DNA of 64,000 bases from Caballeronia concitans (GTDB lineage: Bacteria > Pseudomonadota > Gammaproteobacteria > Burkholderiales > Burkholderiaceae): contig NZ_FCNV02000008.1 of NCBI RefSeq assembly GCF_001544615.1, positions 1-64,000 on the forward strand, written 5' to 3'. A program made the translations under genes and the position numbers. Positions 7,374 to 15,347 of this stretch are shown piece after piece. Within the stretch, counting starts at the first letter, position 1; each line of letters opens with the position of its first letter. Under the pieces are notes generated by a model. That model was given only the letters and a program-made list of their open reading frames with translations. It was not told where the DNA came from and did no database searches.

Positions 7374-9130
7374 GATGTCGTTCCGTCGCCGCGAAGGGCA
7401 CCGTTCATTCTGCCCGACACCATATCCAGCACGCCCGCCAATTCCCCGCCGGAAACCGGCTTTTGCACGAATGCGGCCGCGCCGAGCGCCTGGGCTTCAT
7501 CGCGGTCTTCCGGCTCGCCCAGCACGACGACAGGAATATTGCGCGTGGCCGCCTGCGCGCGCAGCGCCGCGAGCCAGATCCACGCTTCGGACGGCGCGGG
7601 CCGCACGGCGAGCAGCAGCGCGGCGGGCGGCGTACGCGACAGCGCGCGGCTCGCTTCGTCGAGCGTGGCGGCGCTGATCGTCCGATACGGCGATTGCCGC
7701 AACGCCGCTTCGCAATCGAGCCGTTCGATCGGATTGCTCGCGACGAGCAGCACCGCCGGCACCGCCTCGCCGTGGGCGGCGGCGTGCTCGGCTTCGGAGA
7801 CGCCGTAGAAAGCGGGAATCGTCGCGTTGAAGGTCGAGCCGCGCCCGGCCTCGCTTTCGAGCGACACATCGCCGCCCAGCAGCTTGCAGAGCTTGCGGCA
7901 CAGCGGCAAGCCGAGGCCCGTGCCTTTCACATATTGTTGAAGCCGGTTCTCGACCTGGCCGAATTCCTCGAATACCACTTGCTGATGTTCCGGCGCAATG
8001 CCGATGCCCGTGTCCTTCACCGAGAACGTGATGAGCCGGCGCGCTTCGTCGTAATGCGCGGACACGCGCACTTCGCCGCGCTCCGTGAACTTCAGCGCGT
8101 TCGACACGAAATTGCGCAGCACTTGCGCGACCTTGGCTTCGTCGGTGCGAATGGGCGGCAGGCCTTCGCAGGACTCGAATATCAGTTCGACGGCGTTGCC
8201 CGGCGTGAGCGGCCGCAGCATGCCGCGCAGCGCGGAAAAGAGCGTATCGACTTCGAATTCGGCCGCGCGGACTTCGATCTTGCCCGCTTCGATCTTCGCG
8301 AGATCGAGCAGGTCATCGACCGTTTCGGACAGGTCTTCCGCCGCCTTGCGAATGAAGCGCACCTGCTTTTCCTGCTCTTCCGTGAGATCGCCGTCGATGC
8401 GTTCCAGCAGCAGCTTCGAGAGCGCGCGGATCGACGAAAGCGGCGTGCGGAATTCGTGGCTCATGTTCGACAGGAACCGCGACTTCGATTCATCCGCGCG
8501 ACGCAGATGATCCGCGCGGGCGTCGAGTTCCGCGTACAGCGCGACGACGCCGCGATTCGTGTCTTCGAGTTCGCGCGTGAGGCGCGTCAATTCTTCCTGG
8601 CGTTCGCGCAGATCGGCGAGCGCGCCGATCAGTTCGCGGTTCTGCCGCGCGAGTTCGGCGGTCGAATCCTCAGTGTTCTGGCGCGTGAGCGTCGCGGCGA
8701 TGGACTGCGCGGCGTTCGCATCGAGCGACACGCTTTCGGGCAGCGCCTTCGCGAGCGAGATGGACGTGCCGCCGTCGGGATCGTCGGCGATCGCGCACTG
8801 ATCCATCAGACGTTGCGCGGCGAGCAGGCCGAGCGCGGCTTGCGATGCGTCGCTCTTCATCGCGCGCAGACGTTCGCCCGCGCCCGCGCCGGCGAGAAAT
8901 CGCACGACGAAGCGCGGCGGATACATCGCGTCGTCGAGCAAAAAATCCGCACGCGCGCGCGGCCCCGCCGAGAGCACCGTGCGCGCCGCTTCGAGCACGG
9001 ACGTGGAAATACGCGTCTGGTCCTGCGTCGAGAAGCCGAGCGCGGCGCTGGCATCGCGCGCCTTGCGCCGGGCGGCGACGATATCGCGCTCGTCGTCGAT
9101 CTCCATCGAGTAGAGCGGACGCGCCATCAT
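7370..9130 (-). CDS. hybrid histidine kinase with RsbT-like N-terminus and pseudo-receiver
   Basis: A 586-residue soluble kinase. Residues about 9-130 resemble an RsbT/anti-sigma GHKL domain (ERDIVAARRKAR, GFSTQDQTRI), but the ATP-binding N-box is replaced by LEAARTV, so this part is probably catalytically dead. A coiled coil (about 155-215) leads to HisKA with His225 in SHEFRTPL, then a HATPase domain (DTGIGI; GTGLGLPL). The C-terminal domain (about 460-575) has a receiver fold pattern, but the phosphoacceptor position reads LLLAVRP with no Asp. The start ATG overlaps the upstream TGA; a second in-frame ATG follows immediately. Its place in the operon suggests it reads RsbS/RsbR status and passes phosphate to the next protein. 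Confidence 0.85.
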   Translation of the reverse strand: MMARPLYSMEIDDERDIVAARRKARDASAALGFSTQDQTRISTSVLEAARTVLSAGPRARADFLLDDAMYPPRFVVRFLAGAGAGERLRAMKSDASQAALGLLAAQRLMDQCAIADDPDGGTSISLAKALPESVSLDANAAQSIAATLTRQNTEDSTAELARQNRELIGALADLRERQEELTRLTRELEDTNRGVVALYAELDARADHLRRADESKSRFLSNMSHEFRTPLSSIRALSKLLLERIDGDLTEEQEKQVRFIRKAAEDLSETVDDLLDLAKIEAGKIEVRAAEFEVDTLFSALRGMLRPLTPGNAVELIFESCEGLPPIRTDEAKVAQVLRNFVSNALKFTERGEVRVSAHYDEARRLITFSVKDTGIGIAPEHQQVVFEEFGQVENRLQQYVKGTGLGLPLCRKLCKLLGGDVSLESEAGRGSTFNATIPAFYGVSEAEHAAAHGEAVPAVLLVASNPIERLDCEAALRQSPYRTISAATLDEASRALSRTPPAALLLAVRPAPSEAWIWLAALRAQAATRNIPVVVLGEPEDRDEAQALGAAAFVQKPVSGGELAGVLDMVSGRMNGALRGDGTTS

Positions 9131-10161
9131 GCAGCTCCGGCCGCGCGTGCGACGAACACGGTCACGTCGTCGCGGCCGCGCGAAGAATCGCGGTACAGCA
9201 CTGCGGCAACGAGCGCCGGATGCCGCGTGCTCAGGCCCGGATAACGTTCGAGGTCCCAGCGCGAGCCGAGTCCGTCCGAATGCAGGACGACGAGCGAATC
9301 GCGCGAATACGGCACGTCGAACTGCTGCACGCGCCGCGCCGCATGCCCGACGATGCCGCTATGCGACACCAGATGCCGGTGCGAACTGTGCGTCCACACG
9401 CTCGCCGCGATATTGCCGATGCCCGTGAACGCGACCTTCCCGTCCGCGCCCGCTGCCGCCGCGCCCGCCGGCATGCGCGCGATGCCGACCGCCGCGCCGC
9501 GCGTCGGACGCAGCGCTTCGTTGGCCACGTCCATGATGCGTTCGAGCGGCGCGTCGCCGTGCGTGCCGAGCACGCGCGCCGCCTCGATCGCGGCGACGTT
9601 GGCGAGCGGCCCGTGGCCGAGACCGTCGGCGACGAGCACGGTGAAGTCATCGTCGCCGAAATGGCAGGACCAGGCATCGCCCGATACGGTTTCGGTCTGA
9701 AGCGGCAGATTCACGACGCCGTACGTCACGCCCGCATCGTTCGTGGATGCCGCGCCCGCGCTGCTCCAGCACACGATGCGCATCACGGTGCCTTGTCCGG
9801 GCACGCTCCAGACATCGAGCTCGGAAGACAGGCGGCGGATGGCGCCCATGCCGTTGCCGGGGCTGCCGGCCGTGGTATAGCCGTCCTCGAAAGAGCGGTA
9901 AAGATCCTGAATGCCCGGCCCGCGATCGATGCACAGCATTTCGATGCCGCATCGCTGCGAGCCGTCCAGAAGCGGACGCACGAGCAGCTCGCCACTGCCC
10001 GCGTGCTTGAGCAGATTGGTGCCGCATTCGGTGACGACGATCGCGAGCTGGCCCGCGACCGTCTCGTTGAAACGGAGGCCGCGCGCCAGTTCGCCGATCG
10101 AGCGTCGCGCGAAGGCAATCTGGCTCGCCTCGGCGATCTCGTACCGCTGCTGCGCCGCCAT
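9127..10161 (-). CDS. RsbT-like kinase domain fused to SpoIIE/RsbX-type phosphatase
   Basis: A 344-residue protein with two parts. Residues about 10-130 form a GHKL kinase of the anti-sigma type (N-box ECGTNLLKH with Asn49, G1 box DRGPGI with Asp79, glycine-rich GNGMGAIRR). Residues about 145-344 form a PP2C/SpoIIE-like phosphatase with metal-binding aspartates in SGDAW (Asp162), VADGLGHG (Asp179), HSDGL and GRDDVT. In the Bacillus stressosome RsbX removes phosphate from RsbS and RsbR; the phosphatase half is the likely counterpart. The start at 10161 is preferred because GAAGGA precedes it; an upstream in-frame ATG at 10185 overlaps rsbT and lacks a ribosome-binding site. Confidence 0.85.
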   Translation of the reverse strand: MAAQQRYEIAEASQIAFARRSIGELARGLRFNETVAGQLAIVVTECGTNLLKHAGSGELLVRPLLDGSQRCGIEMLCIDRGPGIQDLYRSFEDGYTTAGSPGNGMGAIRRLSSELDVWSVPGQGTVMRIVCWSSAGAASTNDAGVTYGVVNLPLQTETVSGDAWSCHFGDDDFTVLVADGLGHGPLANVAAIEAARVLGTHGDAPLERIMDVANEALRPTRGAAVGIARMPAGAAAAGADGKVAFTGIGNIAASVWTHSSHRHLVSHSGIVGHAARRVQQFDVPYSRDSLVVLHSDGLGSRWDLERYPGLSTRHPALVAAVLYRDSSRGRDDVTVFVARAAGAA

Positions 10162-10169
10162 TGATTCCT

Positions 10170-10622
10170 TCAAAACGGTTTCCATTTGGTGATCGAGACG
10201 TGCGTGCCCTCGCCGGGCGCCGAGCGGATGTCGAACTCGTCGCACAGGCGTTTCGCGCCGCCCAAGCCCAGTCCCAGGCCGCTGCCCGAGGTGAAGCCGT
10301 CCGAGAGCGCGCGGGCGATGTCGGGAATGCCGGGGCCGTTATCGACGAATTCGAGCTTGAGGCCGCGGCGGCCATTGCGTTCGACGATCGTGCAATGCAC
10401 GTCGCCGCCGCCGCCGTAAATGAGCGTGTTGCGTGCCAGCTCGCTCGCCGCCGTCACGAACTTCGTCTGATCGATGAGCGACAGGCCCTGCGCCACCGCC
10501 TTTTCGCGCACGAACTGGCGCAGCCGCACGATCTGCTCGTCGTTGCGGATGGGCAGCGTGTCGGATGGTGGCGAGGCAAACTGCGCTGCCGAGGGTTGAA
10601 AGGTCATCATGGGCTGGTTCAC
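10170..10622 (-). CDS. rsbT: RsbT-like serine/threonine kinase
   Basis: A 150-residue single-domain GHKL kinase. The N-box SELARNTLIYGGGG (Asn65) and G-box VDNGPGIPD (Asp94), followed by the glycine-rich GSGLGLGLGGAKRL, are intact, so it should bind ATP. In the RsbR/S/T paradigm this switch kinase sits in the stressosome, phosphorylates RsbS and RsbR on stress, and is then freed to activate a downstream partner. It begins with GTG 8 bases after the rsbS stop; an in-frame ATG at 10610 is a possible alternative. About 20 residues precede the domain. Confidence 0.85.
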   Translation of the reverse strand: MNQPMMTFQPSAAQFASPPSDTLPIRNDEQIVRLRQFVREKAVAQGLSLIDQTKFVTAASELARNTLIYGGGGDVHCTIVERNGRRGLKLEFVDNGPGIPDIARALSDGFTSGSGLGLGLGGAKRLCDEFDIRSAPGEGTHVSITKWKPF

Positions 10623-10630
10623 AGCAGCCG

Positions 10631-10990
10631 TCAGGCCGCGCTGCTCCCGGTGAGGAGCGCCATGCCCTTTTCGACGTTGAGCGCCGTGCGCACGCCCGAC
10701 AGCGTGAGCCCGAGCTCGACGAGCGTGATCGCGACCGAAGGCTGCATGCCGACGACGACCGTCTGCGCATCGAGCACGCGCGCCATCGCCGCCGTGTTGC
10801 CGATCATGCGGCCGATGAAGGAATCGACCACATCGAGCGATGAAATGTCGATCAGCACGCCGGTCGCGCCGTCCTTCACGATGCGGCCCGTCAGATCGTC
10901 CTGCAGCGCGAGCGCGAGGCGGTCGTGCATGTCCACCTGAATGGTGACGAGCAAGAGCTTGCCCATCCTGAGAATCGGAATGCGTTCCAT
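10631..10990 (-). CDS. rsbS: RsbS-like STAS antagonist
   Basis: A 119-residue single STAS domain starting MERIPILRMGKLLLV, close to Bacillus RsbS (recalled, not aligned). The motif DISSLDVVDSF contains Ser57, which matches the phosphorylated serine of RsbS by its DSF context, and GMQPSVAITLVELG is the usual second conserved block. The ATG at 10990 is chosen over the adjacent GTG at 10993 because AGGG lies 7 bases upstream. The protein would form the stressosome core with RsbR and hold RsbT. It is the second gene of the operon. Confidence 0.87.
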   Translation of the reverse strand: MERIPILRMGKLLLVTIQVDMHDRLALALQDDLTGRIVKDGATGVLIDISSLDVVDSFIGRMIGNTAAMARVLDAQTVVVGMQPSVAITLVELGLTLSGVRTALNVEKGMALLTGSSAA

Positions 10991-11041
10991 CACGTGGCCC
11001 TGTTCAGTCGCGTTGCATGCTGTTGAAGAATCCGCGCGCCG

Positions 11042-11962
11042 TCATTCCGGCAGCGACGAATCGTGCATGCCGCCGGCCGCACCGTGGCGCGCCGCGCCTT
11101 CGTGCGCCCCAGCCAGCGTCACCGACTTGCCCGTGCGCTGCAACGCGACGACGAACGCGGCCGCGAGCGTCGCCTTGGTCGTCACGTTTTGCAGGTTCAC
11201 GCCCAGATGCACGATGGTCTGCGCGATCTGCGGACGAATGCCGCTGATGATGCAGTCCGCGCCCATCAGCCGCGCCGCCGCGACCGTCTTCAGAAGATGC
11301 TGCGCGACGAGCGTATCGACGGTCGGCACGCCGGTGATGTCGATGATCGAGATGGCCGCGCCGGTCTCGACGATCTTCTGCAGCAGGTTCTCCATGACCA
11401 CTTGCGTGCGCGCCGAATCCAGCGTGCCGATCAGCGGCAGCGCGAGAATGCCGTCCCACAGTTGCACGACAGGCGTGGACAGTTCGAGCAACTCTTGTTG
11501 CTGACGCACGATCACTTGCTCACGGCTCGCCTGGAACACTTCGGTGGTGTACAGGCCGAGTTCGTCGAACAGTGCGCTGATGGTCCAGGTTAGATCGGCG
11601 AGCGCGGCGGCGTCGTTGACCAGTTCTTCGCGAAGGCGAGCAACGAGCGGCTGCTTCAGCGAGAACACGAACATCGCCGTTTCGACCGGCGAGAAGCCCT
11701 GACGCGCGCGCTGGCCGGACATATCCGCGAGAAACGCGCGCACTTCCTGCCATTCGGCTTTCTTGAAGTCGACGCGATCAGACGCTCCCAGCGCCGCGAC
11801 GAGCAGCGAGACGAATTGCGCGAACTGATTGCGCAGTTCCGCTTCGCCGACGAGCCCGCGCCGCGCCGCGATGGCGTGCTGTTGCGTGATCCATTCCGTC
11901 AGCAGTTCCGTCTGTTGGTTGCTGAAGAGTTTGGCGAGCCGCGTTCCGCCGACCATTTCCAT
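11042..11962 (-). CDS. rsbR: RsbR-like stressosome sensor (globin-like N-domain plus STAS)
   Basis: A 306-residue protein. The helical N-terminal half (about 1-150, LLTEWITQQ ... FSPVETAMFVFSLKQPL) is the RsbR-type sensory domain, not an obvious heme globin; a linker (QQQELLELSTPVVQLWDGIL) precedes a STAS domain (about 160-280). Both threonine-containing motifs expected for phosphorylation are present: GVPTVDT (Thr217) and GIRPQIAQT (Thr249). The start at 11962 has AGGGA 9 bases upstream; the longer frame to 12097 has none. It is the first gene of the six-gene operon and the likely signal input. The gap to rsbS is 51 bases. Confidence 0.87.
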   Translation of the reverse strand: MEMVGGTRLAKLFSNQQTELLTEWITQQHAIAARRGLVGEAELRNQFAQFVSLLVAALGASDRVDFKKAEWQEVRAFLADMSGQRARQGFSPVETAMFVFSLKQPLVARLREELVNDAAALADLTWTISALFDELGLYTTEVFQASREQVIVRQQQELLELSTPVVQLWDGILALPLIGTLDSARTQVVMENLLQKIVETGAAISIIDITGVPTVDTLVAQHLLKTVAAARLMGADCIISGIRPQIAQTIVHLGVNLQNVTTKATLAAAFVVALQRTGKSVTLAGAHEGAARHGAAGGMHDSSLPE

Positions 11963-12339
11963 GCCGAGATCCCTGTGCGAATGATGTTTTTGTGGGCGCC
12001 GAGCCCCCGACGAACGATGCGTCGCTTGACTGCAGATCAGGGCCGCGAGCAGTCGCGCACCGCGCAGAGCGACGCAAAGGCGCTCGGAATGTAGCACGCC
12101 ATCTCAAAAATCGACAGTGCGCGGCCCCTTGATTCGAGAGACTTCGTCTGATTGTTGCGCGATTCCGCCGAAGAATCGTAAGGATCGGCACATGCTGCCG
12201 ATCCGGCTCACTGACTCGGTCATAGTTTCCGTGCGAATCGGCAGAGGTTCATGGCATACCGCAGATAGCAGCCCGAATATTTTTTCGCGCGATGCACGGT
12301 GCAATACTGGTCCGGCACATTTCTGCCACCGGAGCGCAC
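11963..12339. promoter_or_regulatory. divergent intergenic region between rsbR and the NCS2 permease
   Basis: A 377-base region that must hold the promoters of both the rsb operon and the permease. The one clear structure is the inverted repeat GGATCGGCA-N5-TGCCGATCC (12182-12204), without a T-run, so more likely an operator or mRNA structure than a terminator. Short reading frames here have no ribosome-binding site and are not called. I could not place convincing -35/-10 pairs. Confidence 0.4.
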
Positions 12340-13704
12340 ATGTCCCAAACGATTCATCCCGTCGACGAAGTGCTGCCCTTCGGTCAGATGCTCGCCGTCG
12401 GCATTCAGCATGTGCTCGTGATGTATGCGGGAGCGATAGCGGTGCCGCTCATCATCGGCGCGGCGCTTAAATTGCCGAAAGATCAGGTGGCGTTCCTCAT
12501 CAGCTCGGACCTGTTCGCGTGCGGCATCGTCACGCTGGTGCAGTGCATCGGAGTGTGGAAGTTCGGCATACGATTGCCGGTCATCATGGGCGTGAGCTTC
12601 GCGCCCGTCGGACCGATGGTCGCGATGGCTTCGTCCGGCGCGGGGCTGCCCGCCATCTTCGGCGCGACCATCGCGGCGGGCGTGTTCGCCATCGTCATTG
12701 CGCCGTTTTTCGGGCGTTTGATGCGCTTTTTCCCGCCTATCGTCACGGGCACGATCATCCTTACGATCGGCATGACGCTCTTTCCGGTGGCGATCTACTG
12801 GGCGGCCGGCGGACGCGGCGCGCCGCATTTCGGCGACCCGCGCAATCTGATGATCGCGGGCATCGTGCTGCTCGCGATTCTGCTCATCAACAAGTACCTG
12901 CGCGGATTCATCGCGAACATATCGGTGCTGCTCGGCATGGCGATCGGCTTTGCCATTGCGCTGCCGCTCGGCCTGATCGACTTCTCCGGCATCGGGCGCG
13001 CCGCGTGGTTCGCGCCGGTGCGGCCGTTCGCGTTCGGCATGCCGACGTTCGACTTCGCGGCCATTGCTTCACTGTGTCTCGTGATGGTCGTCATCATGGT
13101 GGAATCGCTCGGCATGTTCCTCGCGCTCGGCGATCTCGCGATGCGTCCGGTCTCGCGCGCCGACGCCACGCGCGGCCTGCGCACCGACGGTCTTGGCACG
13201 GTAATCGGCGGCATCTTCAACACGTTCCCGCATTCTTCGTTTTCGCAGAACATCGGGCTTGTCGGCATCACGGGCGTGAAAAGCCGCTGGGTGGTCGCGG
13301 TATCGGGCGTCATCCTGATGTTGCTCGGGCTCTTGCCGAAGCTGTCGAACCTCATTGCATCGATACCGGTCGTCGTGCTGGGCGGCGCGGGCATCGCCAT
13401 GTTCGGCATGGTCGCGGCCACCGGCGTGAAGATCCTCAGCAAGGTGGATTTCGAAAGCAAGAACAACCTGCTCATCGTGGCGATCAGCCTTGGCGTGGGC
13501 GTCATTCCGCTGACCGCGCCGACGTTCTTCGGCCAGATGCCCGCGTGGGCCGGGCCGCTCACCCATAGCGGCATCACGCTGACGGCGGTGGTCGCCATTC
13601 TGCTCAATGCGCTCTTCAATCGAGGCCGGCCCACCGACGACGTGCAACGTGAAATCGCGGCCGATATGCCTCTAAGCTTGCGCCAGGGCGACGACAACGC
13701 TTGA
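12340..13704 (+). CDS. NCS2 family xanthine/urate permease
   Basis: A 454-residue inner-membrane transporter with about 12-14 helices. The first helix carries GIQHVLVMYAGAIAVPLI, the form seen in xanthine and urate carriers (XanQ/UacT/PbuX), and the family signature appears as QNIGLVGITGVKSR preceded by HSSF. These features favour oxidised purines over uracil, but the exact substrate cannot be fixed by eye. The start at 12340 has GGAG 5 bases upstream; the frame to 12292 adds an unlikely leader. No purine catabolic genes are adjacent. It is divergent from rsbR. Confidence 0.87.
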   Translation: MSQTIHPVDEVLPFGQMLAVGIQHVLVMYAGAIAVPLIIGAALKLPKDQVAFLISSDLFACGIVTLVQCIGVWKFGIRLPVIMGVSFAPVGPMVAMASSGAGLPAIFGATIAAGVFAIVIAPFFGRLMRFFPPIVTGTIILTIGMTLFPVAIYWAAGGRGAPHFGDPRNLMIAGIVLLAILLINKYLRGFIANISVLLGMAIGFAIALPLGLIDFSGIGRAAWFAPVRPFAFGMPTFDFAAIASLCLVMVVIMVESLGMFLALGDLAMRPVSRADATRGLRTDGLGTVIGGIFNTFPHSSFSQNIGLVGITGVKSRWVVAVSGVILMLLGLLPKLSNLIASIPVVVLGGAGIAMFGMVAATGVKILSKVDFESKNNLLIVAISLGVGVIPLTAPTFFGQMPAWAGPLTHSGITLTAVVAILLNALFNRGRPTDDVQREIAADMPLSLRQGDDNA

Positions 13705-13741
13705 GCCTCTGCGTGCGCCTCTTTAAGCGGCGCGTTTTATC

Positions 13742-14608
13742 ATGCGGCTATTCCCCCACTATCCGCCGCGCACGATGATGGAACTGCTTGGGCTGCTGCT
13801 TGCCGCCATCGCGCTGGCTTACCTTGCCGCGCTCGCCGCGCTTTACTGGCTGCAAGGCCGCTTGGTCTATCCGCTCGAGCAGGCGCAGGCCGTGGTCGAC
13901 GCCACGCTCGACGATCGCACGCAACTCATCACCGTTCGCACGCAGGACGGTCTCAATCTGGTCGCACGTTACGGCGCGCCGCCCGATGCCGCATCGCCGA
14001 CGGTGCTGCTCTTTCACGGCAATGGCGAAGACCTGACGCAACGCGCGTTCATCGCGCTGGAATTGATGCAGGCGGGCTACGGCGTGCTGCTCGCCGAATA
14101 TCGCGGCTATGGCGGCAATCCCGGCAAGCCGCACGAAGCGGGTCTTTATGCCGATGCCCGCGCCGCTTATGCGTATGCCGCCGCGCGTTCGCCATCCATC
14201 GTGTTGCATGGCTATTCGCTAGGCTCGGGCGTCGCGGTGCAACTGGCAAGCGAAGTGCGTATCGATGCATTGATACTCGAAGCACCATTCACGAGCATTG
14301 TCGATGTCGCTGCGGCACGCTTCAAACTCTTTCCCGTGCGATACCTTGCGCGCGACCGCTATGACAGTCTCGCGAAAATAAAGTCGGTGCGCGCGCCGAT
14401 TCTGATCTACGGCGGCACGAAAGACTTCGTCATTCCGCCCGCGCATTTCCAGCGTCTTTTCGACGCCGCGCAAGGCGACAAACATCTTGCGTTCATAGAA
14501 GGCGCCGATCATATCGACGTGTGGGACCGAGGCGGACGCAAGCACGTGCTGCAATTCCTCGCATCGATCAAGGCGCGGGATAAACAAAAAGTCCACGACG
14601 CCAACTGA
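13742..14608 (+). CDS. alpha/beta hydrolase, membrane-anchored
   Basis: A 288-residue protein with an N-terminal membrane helix (about 13-35, LLGLLLAAIALAYLAALAALY) and an alpha/beta hydrolase domain. The oxyanion region is LLFHGNGED, the nucleophile elbow is LHGYSLGSG, the acid lies in IYGGTKDFVIP and the histidine in IEGADHIDVW, so the catalytic triad is complete. It resembles YfhR/BEM46-like hydrolases (ABHD13 type), whose substrates are mostly unknown. Starts at 13742 or at the ATG pair 13775/13778 are all possible; none has a strong ribosome-binding site. It follows the permease by 37 bases on the same strand. Confidence 0.82.
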   Translation: MRLFPHYPPRTMMELLGLLLAAIALAYLAALAALYWLQGRLVYPLEQAQAVVDATLDDRTQLITVRTQDGLNLVARYGAPPDAASPTVLLFHGNGEDLTQRAFIALELMQAGYGVLLAEYRGYGGNPGKPHEAGLYADARAAYAYAAARSPSIVLHGYSLGSGVAVQLASEVRIDALILEAPFTSIVDVAAARFKLFPVRYLARDRYDSLAKIKSVRAPILIYGGTKDFVIPPAHFQRLFDAAQGDKHLAFIEGADHIDVWDRGGRKHVLQFLASIKARDKQKVHDAN

Positions 14609-14752
14609 CGACCGTGCTTTAAAAAATCAGGCGCGAAATGGGAACCGCTGTGGATGTGTCTCGTCTCAACGAACTCGTAGTCGATGAGCTTTGCGCCGTC
14701 CGGCGCGCTCCATTTACCGGTTGTTATTCGACATTCACAAGAGGAGCGGTCA

Positions 14753-15343
14753 ATGTTTCAATATCCCGGCAATATCGCTTATCAGATTCCCTCGATTGCA
14801 CGCGCCAACCTTCAGGCTTTTCTCAACGTCAGCGGTCGCTTCGCCAGCGGCTTGCAGCAACTCACCGAGTTGAACGTGCAAACGGTGCGCAGCGCAATCG
14901 AAGAAAGCAACACGCTTTTGCAGCCTGCCGATGACTCGGGCGCAAGCGTGCTCGGCTGGCAGTCCGTCATGCTCGCGCAATTCCCGCAGAAAGCGGCTTC
15001 GTATGGACAGAACGTGTGGTCCATCGTGACGTCGACGGAAGCGGACATCATCGGCGAAATGCGCAGTCAGTATGAACGCAACGGCATCACGTTGAAGGGC
15101 CTGTTCGACACCGCTTCGAGCGAGGCCGAGCAGACGGCGCAATCGACGGCGCAAGAAGCCGGCGTCGTCATCACGAATCTTGCGGAAGCAGCAAGCGAAG
15201 CAACGCAAGAGACGAGCGGCGCCATTCTGGATGCAAGCGGCAACATCGCCAACGAGGCGGCGAGCGCGCCCAAGCAATTGGGCGAGACGACTGAAACGCC
15301 GATCGCCAAGGCATCGCGCGCGTCATCGAGACGTCAGGTTTAA
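14753..15343 (+). CDS. phasin family protein
   Basis: A 196-residue helical protein with the phasin pattern: an N-terminal amphipathic region (ANLQAFLNVSGRFASGLQQLTELNVQTVRSAIEE, landmarks LNVQTVRSAIEE), a second conserved helix (WQSVMLAQFPQKAASYGQNVW) and a low-complexity Ala/Glu/Ser/Thr tail. Phasins coat polyhydroxyalkanoate granules and control their size and number. The start at 14753 is preceded by AGAGGAG. No PHA biosynthesis genes are adjacent, which is usual for accessory phasins in Burkholderia. It converges on xthA with only 4 bases between stops. Confidence 0.8.
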   Translation: MFQYPGNIAYQIPSIARANLQAFLNVSGRFASGLQQLTELNVQTVRSAIEESNTLLQPADDSGASVLGWQSVMLAQFPQKAASYGQNVWSIVTSTEADIIGEMRSQYERNGITLKGLFDTASSEAEQTAQSTAQEAGVVITNLAEAASEATQETSGAILDASGNIANEAASAPKQLGETTETPIAKASRASSRRQV

Positions 15344-15347
15344 AGCG

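Noticed and set aside
7463-10164. Long plus-strand frames over the kinase genes (7463-9244, 8845-10164)
   Set aside because: Arg/Ala/His-rich shadows of the minus-strand rsb operon, with no recognisable domains or ribosome-binding sites.
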